The notes beneath the pieces were generated by a model, which was not told where the DNA came from, did not search any database, and worked only from the letters and a program-made list of their open reading frames with translations. Below are positions 17,518 to 28,063 of a DNA stretch of 64,000 nucleotides, piece after piece. Position 1 is the stretch's first letter, and each line of letters opens with the position of its first letter. A program made the translations under genes and the position numbers. The stretch is from assembly GCF_900102675.1 (NCBI RefSeq), contig NZ_FMYX01000008.1, positions 108,965 to 172,964 on the forward strand, read 5' to 3'. The DNA is from Pseudomonas guariconensis. GTDB taxonomy: Bacteria; Pseudomonadota; Gammaproteobacteria; Pseudomonadales; Pseudomonadaceae.

Positions 17518-18576
17518 TCAGACCTCCATGACCCGTTTCAATGCCGCACCTACCCGCGAAGGTCCTGGGAAGTAAGCCCATTCCTGTGCATGGGGATAGG
17601 GGGTGTCCCAACCGGTGACGCGCTCGATCGGCGCTTCGAGGTGATGGAAGCAGTGCTCCTGCACCAGCGACACCAGTTCGGCGCCGAAGCCGCAGGTGCG
17701 GGTCGCCTCATGGACCACCACGCAGCGGCCGGTCTTCTTCACCGATTCGACGATGGTTTCCAGGTCCAATGGCCACAGGCTGCGCAGGTCGATGACTTCG
17801 GCATCGACGCCGGTCTCTTCGGCGGCCACTTGGGACACATACACCGTGGTGCCATAGGTCAGTACGGTGACATCGTTACCTGGGCGGACGATGGCGGCTT
17901 TGTCCAGCGGTACCTGGTAGTAACCATCGGGCACTGCACTTTGCGGATGCTTGGACCACGGCGTTACCGGGCGGTCGTGGTGGCCGTCGAACGGGCCGTT
18001 GTACAGGCGCTTGGGCTCGAGGAAGATCACTGGGTCGTCGCACTCGATCGAGGCGATCAGCAGGCCTTTGGCGTCATAGGGGTTCGAGGGCATCACGGTG
18101 CGCAGGCCGCACACCTGGGTGAACATCGCCTCGGGGCTCTGGCTGTGGGTCTGGCCGCCATAGATGCCACCGCCGCACGGCATACGCAGGGTCAGTGGAG
18201 AGATGAACTGGCCGGCCGAGCGATAGCGCAGGCGGGCCATTTCCGAGACGATCTGGTCGGAGGCGGGGTAGAAGTAGTCGGCGAACTGGATCTCCACCAC
18301 CGGACGCAGACCATAGGCGCCCATGCCCACGGCAGTGCCGACGATGCCGCTTTCGGAGATCGGTGCGTCGAACACGCGGGACTTGCCGTATTTGTTCTGC
18401 AGGCCTTCGGTGCAACGGAACACGCCGCCGAAGTAACCGACGTCCTGGCCGTAGATCACCACGTTGTCGTCGCGCTCGAGCATGATGTCCATGGCCGAGC
18501 GCAGGGCCTGGATCATGGTCATTGTGGTGGTGGACATGGCGGATTCCAGATGGATGCTGTTGTTGTGATCGTTCAT
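17518..18576 (-). CDS. bkdA2: Branched-chain alpha-keto acid dehydrogenase E1 beta
   Basis: E1 beta subunit of 352 aa, the length known for P. putida BkdA2. The transketolase-like pyrimidine-binding part includes MLERDDNVVIYGQDVGYFGG and the C-terminal transketolase domain includes VLTYGTTVYVSQVA. It pairs with BkdA1 to form the TPP-dependent decarboxylase. ATG 18576 lies one base after the bkdA1 stop, so the two are translationally coupled. An in-frame Met 13 codons later (MSTTTMTMI) is the only serious alternative start. Confidence 0.95.
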   Translation of the reverse strand: MNDHNNSIHLESAMSTTTMTMIQALRSAMDIMLERDDNVVIYGQDVGYFGGVFRCTEGLQNKYGKSRVFDAPISESGIVGTAVGMGAYGLRPVVEIQFADYFYPASDQIVSEMARLRYRSAGQFISPLTLRMPCGGGIYGGQTHSQSPEAMFTQVCGLRTVMPSNPYDAKGLLIASIECDDPVIFLEPKRLYNGPFDGHHDRPVTPWSKHPQSAVPDGYYQVPLDKAAIVRPGNDVTVLTYGTTVYVSQVAAEETGVDAEVIDLRSLWPLDLETIVESVKKTGRCVVVHEATRTCGFGAELVSLVQEHCFHHLEAPIERVTGWDTPYPHAQEWAYFPGPSRVGAALKRVMEV

Positions 18577-18577
18577 C

Positions 18578-19888
<1,311 letters not shown>

Positions 19889-20007
19889 TCAGCGCTAACT
19901 ACATCATAGGGGGACCGCTGAAGAATTTTTCTCTCAAGTTGATTGCCTTTGCCTGACGGCGCAGATAAACATTCCGCATAAACACAAAAAACCGGTGAAT
20001 TTGTCTC

Positions 20008-20493
20008 ATGCGCAAACTCGATCGCACCGATATCGGCATTCTCAACAGCCTTCAGGAAAATGCCCGCATCACCAACGCAGAGCTGGCCCGCTCGGTGAAC
20101 CTGTCGCCTACGCCCTGTTTCAACCGGGTCAAGGCAATGGAAGAGCTGGGCGTCATCCGTCAGCAGGTGACCTTGCTCGCACCCGAGGTGCTGGGGCTGG
20201 ACGTCAACGTGTTCATCCACGTCAGCCTGGAGAAACAGGTGGAGCAGGCGTTGCACCGCTTCGAGGAGGAAATCGCCGAGCGGCCTGAGGTGATGGAGTG
20301 CTATTTGATGACCGGCGATCCGGACTACCTGCTGCGCGTACTGTTGCCCAGCATCCAGGCGCTGGAGCGCTTTCTCGACTACCTGACTCGCTTGCCCGGA
20401 GTGGCTAACATCCGTTCGAGTTTTGCCCTCAAGCAGGTGCGCTACAAGACCGCGCTGCCGTTGCCGGCCAATGGCATGACCTTGCGCGAATAG
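20008..20493 (+). CDS. bkdR: Lrp-family activator BkdR
   Basis: Lrp/AsnC regulator of 161 aa. The N-terminal helix-turn-helix ([20 protein letters not shown], then [19 protein letters not shown]) is followed by an RAM ligand-binding domain (VFIHVSLEK, then [15 protein letters not shown]). BkdR activates the divergent bkdA1A2B-lpdV operon when branched-chain amino acids are present. The 197-base divergent region should contain its binding sites; I could not define them individually. The ribosome site is weak. Confidence 0.95.
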   Translation: MRKLDRTDIGILNSLQENARITNAELARSVNLSPTPCFNRVKAMEELGVIRQQVTLLAPEVLGLDVNVFIHVSLEKQVEQALHRFEEEIAERPEVMECYLMTGDPDYLLRVLLPSIQALERFLDYLTRLPGVANIRSSFALKQVRYKTALPLPANGMTLRE

Positions 20494-20500
20494 CGTCGTA

Positions 20501-20520
20501 TCGGGCTGATGGGAGCCCGA
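20501..20520 (+). terminator. Possible weak terminator after bkdR
   Basis: TCGGGCT (20501-20507) and AGCCCGA (20514-20520) form a 7-bp hairpin eight bases after the bkdR stop. No U-tract follows, so termination activity is uncertain. Confidence 0.35.
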
Positions 20521-20655
20521 GGTTGCGCCAATCCGGTGGCGAATACAGCGGCGCGACCGCGGGTGTTAATAAATTTCCACACTGCCGCCCATCCTCGCTT
20601 GATATTTTCAACAGCGGACGCCTATGTTGTGCCTAACGCCATTTCCGGCCTGCAA

Positions 20656-20666
20656 AACAACAAGAA
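20656..20666 (+). promoter_or_regulatory. Crc/Hfq CA motif at the glutamine-synthetase-like gene
   Basis: AACAACAAGAA contains AANAANAA and directly abuts the ribosome site AAGGA (20665-20669), a typical place for Hfq-Crc to block translation. Confidence 0.55.
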
Positions 20667-20676
20667 GGACAGCGTC

Positions 20677-22020
20677 ATGACGACCGAAGCCCCGCGTTCC
20701 CTCAGCGAACGTCTGACCGGCATCGACGAGATCGAATGCGTCACCCCCGACCTCAATGGTGTACCCCGCGGCAAGGTGATGACTGCCGAGGGCTTTCTGG
20801 AAGGGCGCCGCTTGCAGATGGCTCGGGGTGTATTGCTGCAATGCATCATGGGCGGTTACCCGCCAGCCCGTTTCTATGGCAGCGATGATGGCGACCTGGC
20901 CCTGGTGGCCGAACCTGCCCAGATCCATCGCCTGCCCTGGAGCGACGAGCCGCGGGCGCTGGCCATCTGCGATGCAGTCGAGCTCGACGGTGTGGCGTCC
21001 GGACTTTCCACCCGGGGCCAGCTCAAGGCCGTGATCGCGCGCTATGCCGCGCTTGGCCTTGCGCCGGTGGTGGCCACGGAGCTGGAGTTCTTCGTCTTTG
21101 CACCGAATACCGATCCGCACCAGCCGTTCTTGCCGCCGGTGGGCAAGGATGGCCGTCGCGAGTTGGGGCACTCGGCGTTCAGCGTCAGTTCCAACAATGG
21201 CCTGCGGCCATTTTTCAGCGAGGTGTATCAGTGCATGGCCGCCCTAGGCTTGCCCCGTGACACCTTCATGCACGAGATGGGCGTCAGCCAGTTCGAGATC
21301 AATTTGCTTCACGGCGATCCGTTGCTGCTGGCCGACCAGACTTTCCTGTTCAAGCACCTGCTCAAGGAAGTCGCACTCAAGCATGGCCTGACCGTGGTGT
21401 GCATGGCCAAGCCCTTGGCCAGAACACCGGGCAGCTCGATGCATATCCACCAGAGCCTGGTGCGCATCGACAGTGGCCGCAACGTCTTCAGCGATGAGGC
21501 CGGGCAGCCGACCGATACCTTCCATCACTTCATCGGCGGCCTGCAGGCCTGCATGGCTGACTTCACCGCGTTGTTCGCGCCCAACGTCAACTCCTACCAA
21601 CGCCTGTGCCACCCATACGCCTCGCCCAACAATGCCTGTTGGTCCCATGACAACCGAGCCGCCGGCTTGCGCATCCCGGCCAGTTCGCCTGTGGCTCGAC
21701 GGGTCGAGAACCGGCTACCTGGGGCCGACGCCAACCCGTACCTGGCCATCGCTGCGAGCTTGGCCGCTGGTCTGCACGGCATCGAGCAGCGCCTGGAACC
21801 TACGGCCGCGATCCAGGGCGAGTTCGAAGTGCCGGAGCACCTGAACCTGCCTTGCACCCTGCATGGCGCATTGGAACGCCTCAAGCGCAGCGCATTGGCG
21901 CGTCAGATGTTCGGGAACGAATTCATCGATGGGTATGTCGCAACCAAGACCTTGGAGCTGACGGATTTCCTCGACGAAATCACCCCTTGGGAGCGGCGGG
22001 TGCTAGCCGCACAGGCCTGA
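20677..22020 (+). CDS. Glutamine-synthetase-family ligase (gamma-glutamylpolyamine synthetase-like)
   Basis: Type I glutamine-synthetase fold of 447 aa. Metal and ATP motifs are recognisable: ATELEFFVF, SSNNGLRPF, the catalytic region PGSSMHIHQSL and the C-terminal RRVENRLPGADANPYLA. The shorter length and the lack of an adenylylation loop fit the PuuA/SpuI/PauA group, which ligates glutamate to putrescine or related amines in polyamine catabolism, rather than GlnA. No other puu or spu genes are adjacent, so the substrate is uncertain. ATG 20677 is chosen because AAGGA lies seven bases upstream; a longer frame reaches back to 20509 without support. Confidence 0.88.
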   Translation: MTTEAPRSLSERLTGIDEIECVTPDLNGVPRGKVMTAEGFLEGRRLQMARGVLLQCIMGGYPPARFYGSDDGDLALVAEPAQIHRLPWSDEPRALAICDAVELDGVASGLSTRGQLKAVIARYAALGLAPVVATELEFFVFAPNTDPHQPFLPPVGKDGRRELGHSAFSVSSNNGLRPFFSEVYQCMAALGLPRDTFMHEMGVSQFEINLLHGDPLLLADQTFLFKHLLKEVALKHGLTVVCMAKPLARTPGSSMHIHQSLVRIDSGRNVFSDEAGQPTDTFHHFIGGLQACMADFTALFAPNVNSYQRLCHPYASPNNACWSHDNRAAGLRIPASSPVARRVENRLPGADANPYLAIAASLAAGLHGIEQRLEPTAAIQGEFEVPEHLNLPCTLHGALERLKRSALARQMFGNEFIDGYVATKTLELTDFLDEITPWERRVLAAQA

Positions 22021-22151
22021 TCGCGACACAACCGACACTGGACACGCCCCCCGGCTGGCTATTTAGCCGATGGGGGCCTGCGCTGCGGCGAATTTGCTTT
22101 TATGCTTGCCTGCAAGCTAACGCCACCTGACCAGGGAGCCCGACGGGACGT

Positions 22152-23495
22152 ATGCGAAACATCTGGAAGCCGTTTCAGTCGCTGTATTTCGCTGCCTTGA
22201 TGATGCTGATCGGCTCGGGCCTGCTCAGTACCTACCTGGCCTTGCGCCTGGCCGCCGACCATGTGGACAGCCTTTGGGTCGGTGCCCTGATGGCCGCCAA
22301 CTATTTTGGCCTGGCCGTGGGCGGCAAGGTCGGCCACCGGCTGATCGGCCGGGTCGGGCACATCCGCGCCTACGCCACGTGCGCGGGCATCGTCTGCGCG
22401 GCGGTGCTCGGCCATGGCATGACCAATTGGCTCCCGGTGTGGGTAGGGCTGCGGATGATCGTGGGCCTGGGGATGATGTGCCAGTACATGGTCATCGAAA
22501 GCTGGCTCAACGAGCAGGCCGATGTGAAGCACCGCGGGGCGGTGTTCAGTGGATACATGATCGCCTCCTACCTGGGTTTGGTACTCGGCCAATTGATCCT
22601 GGTGGTGCATCCGGAGCTCGGCCCTGAACTGCTGATGCTGGTCGCCATGTGCTTTGCCCTGTGCCTGGTGCCGGTGGCGATGACCCGGCGCATCCACCCG
22701 GCACCGTTGCGCCCGGCGCCGATGGAGCCGAAGTTCTTCCTCAAACGGGTACCGCAGTCGTTGTCGACGGTGCTGGGTTCGGGCCTGATCGTAGGTTCTT
22801 TCTATGGTCTGGCGCCGCTGTATGCGGCCAAGCAGGGGCTTACCACCGAGCAGATCGGTCTGTTCATGGGTAGCTGCATCTTCGCGGGCTTGGTGGTGCA
22901 GTGGCCGCTGGGTTGGCTGTCGGACCGCTATGATCGTGCGGTGCTGATCCGTAGCGTCTCGATCGGTCTGGCGCTGGCTGCATTGCCGCTGGCGGTGCTG
23001 CCCAGCGTGCCGCTGGAGTTGCTGTTCGCCGTCGGTTTCGTGATTTCGCTGTTGCAATTTTGCCTCTATCCGCTGGCGGTCGCGTTTTCCAACGACCATG
23101 TCGAAAGCGAGCGCCGTGTCTCGCTGACGGCCATGTTGCTGGTGACCTACGGCGTGGGGGCCTGTATCGGTCCGCTGGCGGCGGGTGTGCTGATGAAGGT
23201 CCTGGGGCCGCAAATGCTCTATGCCTTCTTCCTGTTCTTCGCCTTGGTGCTGGTGTGGCGGATCCGGCCGAAGGCCGTCACCGGCCTGCATCAGGTGCAG
23301 GACGCGCCGCTGGGCCACGTGGCCATGCCAGCGGCGGGCTCACCCTTGTCGGCAGCGCTGGACCCTCGGGTCGATGAGCAGACCGTGCAGGACGTGATGC
23401 AAGCGCCGGTGGCGGCCGAAGACACCGAAGCCGAGGAGCAAAAGCCCCGGGAAGAGGCGGGTGCACCCCAGGCCGAGGTCGACAAGTCGGTGTGA
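22152..23495 (+). CDS. MFS transporter, YcaD-like
   Basis: Major facilitator of 447 aa with about 12 membrane segments to residue 380. Motif A-like loops are GKVGHRLIGRVGHIR and LSDRYDRAVLI. The Pro/Glu/Ala-rich C-terminal tail of about 65 residues is cytoplasmic. It resembles the YcaD/AmpG-like exporters of unknown substrate. It follows the glutamine-synthetase-like gene by 131 bases and may be co-transcribed; a strong terminator follows. Confidence 0.85.
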   Translation: MRNIWKPFQSLYFAALMMLIGSGLLSTYLALRLAADHVDSLWVGALMAANYFGLAVGGKVGHRLIGRVGHIRAYATCAGIVCAAVLGHGMTNWLPVWVGLRMIVGLGMMCQYMVIESWLNEQADVKHRGAVFSGYMIASYLGLVLGQLILVVHPELGPELLMLVAMCFALCLVPVAMTRRIHPAPLRPAPMEPKFFLKRVPQSLSTVLGSGLIVGSFYGLAPLYAAKQGLTTEQIGLFMGSCIFAGLVVQWPLGWLSDRYDRAVLIRSVSIGLALAALPLAVLPSVPLELLFAVGFVISLLQFCLYPLAVAFSNDHVESERRVSLTAMLLVTYGVGACIGPLAAGVLMKVLGPQMLYAFFLFFALVLVWRIRPKAVTGLHQVQDAPLGHVAMPAAGSPLSAALDPRVDEQTVQDVMQAPVAAEDTEAEEQKPREEAGAPQAEVDKSV

Positions 23496-23522
23496 GCCGG
23501 TCTTCAGGCAGGCTGCAAAGCA

Positions 23523-23557
23523 ATGAAAAACGCCACCCGATGGGTGGCGTTTTTCAT
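23523..23557. terminator. Bidirectional terminator between MFS gene and flgZ
   Basis: Perfect 16-bp inverted repeat ATGAAAAACGCCACCC (23523-23538) / GGGTGGCGTTTTTCAT (23542-23557) with a 3-base loop. It serves both convergent transcripts. Confidence 0.93.
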
Positions 23558-23571
23558 GGGACATTCGACAC

Positions 23572-24315
23572 TCAATAGTCGTCTTTGTCGAAGCGTCGTG
23601 CCTCGCGCTGCAACTGGTAGACGAAACTCTCGACTTTGCGCTGCATCTGGCCATTGAGGTTGTGAAAGCGCACGCCAGCGAAGGTGGTGTTCAGGCGCTC
23701 TTCGAAGTGCAGGTGACGCAGTTCTACCATCGCCTGCGACATGCCCAGCGGATTGCTGGCGGCGAAGCGCTCATACACCTCACCCAGTTGCAGGCGCTCT
23801 TCGATGTTGCCTTCAAAGCGCAGCTTGCAGCCTGTGGCGGATATGTCCAGCAACTTGCCACGCAGGGCGCCCTTGCCCTTGAGTCGTTCACCGTCGAGCA
23901 CGATATCGACCAGCTGCGACAGCTTGAGCGCGGCGCGGAAGGCGTTGCGGCGCTGGTGGTAGGTCATCTCGGTCGGCAGGGGGGCACGGTAGCAGCGATG
24001 GCCATCGATCTCGGTGATGGTGGTCGCGGTGTTGCATTCCCAGGCGATGCGCACGCCATCATGGAAACCTTCGATGCGGAAGGGTTCGCCATTCTCGATG
24101 TACTTTTCACCGTCGCGAGGGATCATTTCGTCCAGCGCCAGGGTATTGGCGTCACGGTCCACATGCACGACGTAACTCTGGAACCGCTGGCTGCGCTCAG
24201 GGAAGGTGATGATCAGCGGATCGTGGCTATCCAGCAATTGACGCAGGTTGGCTGCGATTTCCAAGGGTGTGGTGAGCACCTTGGGCGGCTGGGGAGCATC
24301 GGATGCATTGAACAC
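23572..24315 (-). CDS. flgZ: PilZ-domain flagellar brake protein FlgZ (YcgR)
   Basis: c-di-GMP effector of 247 aa with an N-terminal YcgR domain (residues 15-115) and a C-terminal PilZ domain. Both ligand motifs are intact: RxxxR within QRRNAFR and D-x-S-x-x-G within [11 protein letters not shown]. When c-di-GMP is bound, such proteins slow or bias the flagellar motor. The start is GTG 24315, with GGAG about 10 bases upstream. It follows flgN and flgM on the same strand, matching the flgMNZ arrangement known in pseudomonads, so the sigma-28 promoter upstream of flgM may drive it. Confidence 0.93.
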   Translation of the reverse strand: MFNASDAPQPPKVLTTPLEIAANLRQLLDSHDPLIITFPERSQRFQSYVVHVDRDANTLALDEMIPRDGEKYIENGEPFRIEGFHDGVRIAWECNTATTITEIDGHRCYRAPLPTEMTYHQRRNAFRAALKLSQLVDIVLDGERLKGKGALRGKLLDISATGCKLRFEGNIEERLQLGEVYERFAASNPLGMSQAMVELRHLHFEERLNTTFAGVRFHNLNGQMQRKVESFVYQLQREARRFDKDDY

Positions 24316-24395
24316 GGGTAATCAATCTCCAGGCAAAAACGACACACGCAAGTAACGGCATTTTGCCAGTATGTTCCGTGCCTTGATAGAAATAA

Positions 24396-24863
24396 TCACA
24401 CTTGGCTGATGGCGCGGGCCTTAGCCATGGGCGAGGTGGCGCCGCGGCTGTCATAGAGCGACGGAGAATCGCCACCCATGAGGATTCTGATCTGATTGGC
24501 CGTGGCGTGTTGCTGCAGTTGGATGATCCGGCCGTTGGTCTCGTTGACCTTTTGGCAGGCATCCATCAATTGGGTGAGTACGTCGAGTTGTTGCAGCATG
24601 ACCTCGCCCAGGGAGGATTGCGCGGCCAGGGCCTGCACACCGGCCCGGTCGGCGGATAAGCCCAGGCCGACCAGCAGTTGGTTGCGCCGCATGCCTTGCT
24701 GCTCGAGCAGGACGATCAGGGACTGCTTGCGTGCCAGGATGTTCTCCAGCACCTGCATGTCCCGGCCATGCAGGGCGACGGCTTCTTTCTGAAGCAGTTC
24801 GAGCAGTTCCTGCGTTGGCGCGATGTCGTCTTCGATCAGTTGCAGCAAAGTGGTGTCGTGCAT
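24396..24863 (-). CDS. flgN: Flagellar chaperone FlgN
   Basis: Helical secretion chaperone of 155 aa for the hook-associated proteins FlgK and FlgL, which are encoded further on in this window. It shows the family pattern of long amphipathic helices (LLQLIEDDIAPTQELLELLQ to VLLEQQGMRRNQLL) and a C-terminal ligand-binding helix (KVNETNGRIIQLQQ). It lies 46 bases after flgM and is probably in the flgM-flgN-flgZ operon. Confidence 0.94.
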   Translation of the reverse strand: MHDTTLLQLIEDDIAPTQELLELLQKEAVALHGRDMQVLENILARKQSLIVLLEQQGMRRNQLLVGLGLSADRAGVQALAAQSSLGEVMLQQLDVLTQLMDACQKVNETNGRIIQLQQHATANQIRILMGGDSPSLYDSRGATSPMAKARAISQV

Positions 24864-24909
24864 GGCTGGCTCTTGGCTTTTGCGTCCTTGAAGTCAGCGC
24901 CCCGGAGGG

Positions 24910-25218
24910 TTAGCGCTGGGCTTCGAAATCAAGCAGTTTGCTGGCGACCCGGCCGGCATCGACCTGATAGCTGCCGTCGGCGATCGCCTGTTTCAACTGG
25001 GCCACGCGGGCGCTGTTGACTTCTGGCTGGTCGCGCAGCTTGTCGCTGATCTTCTGCAACTGCTGGGCCTCTTGGCTGAGGTGTACCGCTTCTCCGCTGG
25101 CAGTCTGTGGCGCTTCGCTGGTTTCGCCGGCTTTCGGGGCGCTACCGGTCGCGGTATTGCTGCGAACCCCGCCCGTGACGGCCGGAGAATTATTCAAACG
25201 ACTGAAGTCGATGACCAT
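24910..25218 (-). CDS. flgM: Anti-sigma-28 factor FlgM
   Basis: Small, largely unstructured protein of 102 aa that inhibits FliA (sigma-28) until exported through the completed hook-basal body. The N-terminus [10 protein letters not shown] and the C-terminal sigma-binding region ([20 protein letters not shown], then ASKLLDFE) fit the family. GAGG lies a few bases before ATG 25218. A close match to the sigma-28 promoter lies 37 bases upstream, giving the usual FliA-FlgM feedback. Confidence 0.95.
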   Translation of the reverse strand: MVIDFSRLNNSPAVTGGVRSNTATGSAPKAGETSEAPQTASGEAVHLSQEAQQLQKISDKLRDQPEVNSARVAQLKQAIADGSYQVDAGRVASKLLDFEAQR

Positions 25219-25254
25219 GATCAGAAACCTCTGGGAATTTGGACGCTTGCCCTG

Positions 25255-25281
25255 TTTTCGGCCAACCCGAAAAAAACTTTA
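25255..25281 (-). promoter_or_regulatory. Sigma-28 (FliA) promoter of flgM-flgN(-flgZ)
   Basis: On the minus strand TAAA, a 15-base spacer and GCCGAAAA (plus 25278-25281 and 25255-25262) match TAAA-N15-GCCGATAA at 11 of 12 positions. Confidence 0.82.
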
Positions 25282-25403
25282 GGCACGAATGTATCGCCAC
25301 CTGTCGGCAAGCGCGCATGACCCGTTTTCTGACACAGTTTAGGAAAACCCGTTCCCCGTCGCTAGTTTTTATCCTGTCCCGCCTCGCGGGCGCCGCAAAT
25401 GCC

Positions 25404-26156
25404 TTACATGGCCACTTCTACCTGTCCAGGCCCAATCACCCGTGCCTTGACCACGCGCTTGGAGTTCAGGTTGCGCACGCGAATCTGCTCAGACAGCCCG
25501 CCTTTGCTCAAGGCCTCGCCAGGCATGCGCACGCTAAGGCTGCCACTGCGGGCCGTGATCACCACATGATCGCCCTTGCGTACCACCTCGGCCTGCTCCA
25601 GATGCTGGGGCGTCAGGACCTGGTCGAGCACCGTCGGGCGCAGCAGCTTCATGCCCACGGCCTGTTCCAGGCTTGTGAGAAAGCCTTGATTGAGCGTGCC
25701 CACGTCGCGCTCACGCAGGCTGACATCGCCTTCGCCAATCACGCTCTCGCGCCTGAGCGGGCGGGTCATCACCACCACCTCGCGAAATAGCTTCACCTGG
25801 GCCGGGACGAACACGGTCCAGGGGGCGCTGCCGTTGCAGCGTACCCGCACCGTGACCCTGCCCAGCGGCTGTGCTGGACTTTCAAGCGAAGCGTCCAGTT
25901 GCTGACTGCACAGCGGCATGCGTAGGCGCGGGTCGAGCGGGTTGACCTGGATCTCGTAGCGACCAGTGGTCTGGGTGGTGGCCAGATAATCCTCCACGGT
26001 GAATTCAAGAAACCCCTGGGTGACGCCGATAAGTTGTTCAGGCAAGGTAACCGCATCGGCCAGCGCGCGTGTGCCGGGTGCCAGCAGGCATAGCGCCATT
26101 ATCAAGCCGGTCATCAGGCGCGTCAGGCGTCGGTAAAATGTCGTTTTCGTGTACAT
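25404..26156 (-). CDS. flgA: Flagellar P-ring assembly chaperone FlgA
   Basis: Periplasmic protein of 250 aa needed for polymerisation of FlgI into the P ring. The N-terminal signal is MYTKTTFYRRLTRLMTGLIM followed by ALCLLAPGTRALA. The C-terminal SAF/ChapFlgA domain includes VVMTRPLRRESVIGEGDVSL and KGDHVVITARSGSLSV. I chose ATG 26156; TTG 26165 is also open. It is divergent from cheV with only 63 bases between, where candidate promoters for both genes overlap. Confidence 0.94.
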   Translation of the reverse strand: MYTKTTFYRRLTRLMTGLIMALCLLAPGTRALADAVTLPEQLIGVTQGFLEFTVEDYLATTQTTGRYEIQVNPLDPRLRMPLCSQQLDASLESPAQPLGRVTVRVRCNGSAPWTVFVPAQVKLFREVVVMTRPLRRESVIGEGDVSLRERDVGTLNQGFLTSLEQAVGMKLLRPTVLDQVLTPQHLEQAEVVRKGDHVVITARSGSLSVRMPGEALSKGGLSEQIRVRNLNSKRVVKARVIGPGQVEVAM

Positions 26157-26161
26157 GGCGC

Positions 26162-26188
26162 TCAAAAAAGCAAAGCCCGTGCCGAGTC
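26162..26188 (+). promoter_or_regulatory. Candidate sigma-28 promoter for cheV
   Basis: TCAA (26162-26165), a 15-base spacer and GCCGAGTC (26181-26188) resemble the FliA consensus (GCCGA core intact). It overlaps the flgA sigma-54 candidate on the other strand. Confidence 0.5.
26169..26185 (-). promoter_or_regulatory. Candidate sigma-54 promoter for flgA
   Basis: Minus strand CGGCACGGGCTTTGCT has GG and GC separated by exactly 10 bases, close to TGGCACG-N4-TTGCT. The predicted start (about 26158) would leave almost no leader before ATG 26156, which weakens the call. Confidence 0.45.
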
Positions 26189-26219
26189 GGTAAATGGGCC
26201 AAAACTAGAGGAGTCTGGC

Positions 26220-27149
26220 ATGGCTGGAGTCATGGATTCGGTCAACCAGCGCACGCAACTGGTGGGGCAGAATCGTCTGGAGCTGTTGCTGTTCCGCCTC
26301 AATGGCGAGCAGCTCTATGGCATTAACGTGTTCAAGGTCCGGGAGGTGTTGCAGTGCCCGGAGCTGACGTTGTTGCCCAAGTCCCACCCGGTGGTGCGTG
26401 GGGTGGCCAACATTCGCGGCGCGACCATCCCCATCCTCGACCTGTCGATGGCGACCGGCTTGCCGGGGCTGCAGGAAGAGACGCGCAACAGTTTCGTGAT
26501 CATCACCGAGTACAACACCAAGACCCAAGGTTTCCTGGTGCATTCGGTCGAGCGCATCGTCAACATGAACTGGGAGGAGATCCATCCGCCACCCAAGGGG
26601 ACCGGACGTGACCACTACCTGACCGCTGTCACTCGTGTGGACGGGCGGATGGTGGAGGTCATCGACGTAGAGAAAGTTCTTGCCGAAGTGTCGCCATCGT
26701 CCGAGGACGTGTCCGTGGGGGTGGTCGATGCCGAGGTGCAAGACAAGGCGATGATGCTGCGCGTGCTGACCGTCGATGATTCGTCGGTGGCGCGCAAGCA
26801 GGTCAGCCGTTGCCTGCAGTCGGTAGGGGTGGAGGTGGTAGCCCTCAACGATGGTCGCCAGGCCTTGGACTACCTGAACAAGTTGGTGGAAGAGGGCAAG
26901 CGTCCGGAAGAAGAATTCCTGATGATGATCTCCGACATCGAAATGCCGGAGATGGATGGCTACACCCTGACGGCGGAGATTCGCAGCGATCCGCGCATGC
27001 AAAAGCTGCACATCCTCCTGCATACTTCGCTGTCCGGGGTCTTCAACCAGGCCATGGTCAAGAAGGTCGGCGCCGACGACTTCCTGGCCAAGTTCAAGCC
27101 GGACGACCTCGCCCAGCGGGTGGTCGATCGGATCAAGGCGACGCATTGA
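26220..27149 (+). CDS. cheV: Chemotaxis coupling protein CheV (CheW-REC)
   Basis: 309 aa. The N-terminal CheW domain (LELLLFRLNGEQLYGINVFK to about residue 160) couples receptors to the kinase. The C-terminal response-regulator receiver has the acidic pocket LTVDDS and the phospho-acceptor Asp in MMISDIEMPEMDG, with the conserved Thr (LLHTSLSG) and Lys (LAKFKPDD). AGAGGAG precedes ATG. It is immediately followed by cheR, the standard Pseudomonas arrangement upstream of flgB. Confidence 0.95.
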   Translation: MAGVMDSVNQRTQLVGQNRLELLLFRLNGEQLYGINVFKVREVLQCPELTLLPKSHPVVRGVANIRGATIPILDLSMATGLPGLQEETRNSFVIITEYNTKTQGFLVHSVERIVNMNWEEIHPPPKGTGRDHYLTAVTRVDGRMVEVIDVEKVLAEVSPSSEDVSVGVVDAEVQDKAMMLRVLTVDDSSVARKQVSRCLQSVGVEVVALNDGRQALDYLNKLVEEGKRPEEEFLMMISDIEMPEMDGYTLTAEIRSDPRMQKLHILLHTSLSGVFNQAMVKKVGADDFLAKFKPDDLAQRVVDRIKATH

Positions 27150-27200
27150 AACGGCCGGGGGGCAACCCCTGGCACCAGGGATTTGAAAGAGGCGGCAGCA

Positions 27201-28028
27201 TTGTCTACGGGTAATTTGGATTTTGAACAGTTCCGGGTCTTCCTGGAGAAAGCCTGTGGCATCTTGCTGGGCGAGAATAAGCAATACCTGGTCTCCAGCC
27301 GTCTCAACAAGCTAATGGAGCAGCAGGGCATCAAGTCGCTCGGTGAGCTGGTGCAGCGAATTCAGAGCCAGCCGCGCAGCGGGTTGCGTGAGCAGGTGGT
27401 CGATGCGATGACGACCAATGAAACCCTGTGGTTCCGTGACACCTATCCGTTCGAGGTGCTCAAGAACAAGGTGATTCCGGAGTTCATCAAGAACAACCCG
27501 GGCCAGCGCCTGCGGATCTGGTCGGCGGCATGCTCCTCGGGGCAAGAGCCGTATTCGATCTCCATGGCCATCGACGAGTTCGAGCGCAGCAACCTGGGGC
27601 AACTGAAGATGGGTGCGCAGATCGTTGCCACCGACTTGTCCGGGTCGATGCTGACCAACTGCAAGACCGGTGAATACGACAGCCTGGCCATTGGTCGCGG
27701 CTTGTCCCAGGAGCGCCTGCAGCGCTACTTCGACACCAAGGGGCCGGGTCGTTGGGCGGTCAAAGCGCCGATCCGCAGCCGGGTCGAGTTCCGTTCCTTC
27801 AACCTGCTCGACAGCTATGCGGCGCTGGGCAAGTTCGACATCGTGTTCTGCCGCAACGTGCTGATCTACTTCTCGGCCCAGGTCAAGAAGGACATCCTCA
27901 TGCGCATCCACAGCACGCTCAAGCCGGGCGGGTATCTGTTCCTGGGGGCGTCCGAGGCGCTCAACGGGTTGCCGGATCACTACCAGATGGTCCAGTGCAG
28001 CCCGGGGATCATCTACCAGGCAAAATAA
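27201..28028 (+). CDS. cheR: Chemotaxis protein methyltransferase CheR
   Basis: SAM-dependent methyltransferase of 275 aa that methylates Glu residues of chemoreceptors. The N-terminal helical domain includes CGILLGENKQYLVSSRLNKL; the catalytic domain has NETLWFRD, the SAM motif WSAACSSGQEPYS and FDIVFCRNVLIYFS. TTG 27201 (MSTGNLDFEQF) is chosen because AGAGG lies 8 bases upstream; another TTG six codons earlier (27183) has no suitable site. It ends at a strong terminator before the rod operon. Confidence 0.95.
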   Translation: MSTGNLDFEQFRVFLEKACGILLGENKQYLVSSRLNKLMEQQGIKSLGELVQRIQSQPRSGLREQVVDAMTTNETLWFRDTYPFEVLKNKVIPEFIKNNPGQRLRIWSAACSSGQEPYSISMAIDEFERSNLGQLKMGAQIVATDLSGSMLTNCKTGEYDSLAIGRGLSQERLQRYFDTKGPGRWAVKAPIRSRVEFRSFNLLDSYAALGKFDIVFCRNVLIYFSAQVKKDILMRIHSTLKPGGYLFLGASEALNGLPDHYQMVQCSPGIIYQAK

Positions 28029-28036
28029 ACCCAGAT

Positions 28037-28063
28037 AGGGGCCGCATCGCGGCCCCTTTTTTT
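28037..28063 (+). terminator. Terminator after cheR
   Basis: GGGGCCGC (28038-28045) and GCGGCCCC (28049-28056) with an ATC loop, followed by seven T. Confidence 0.93.
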
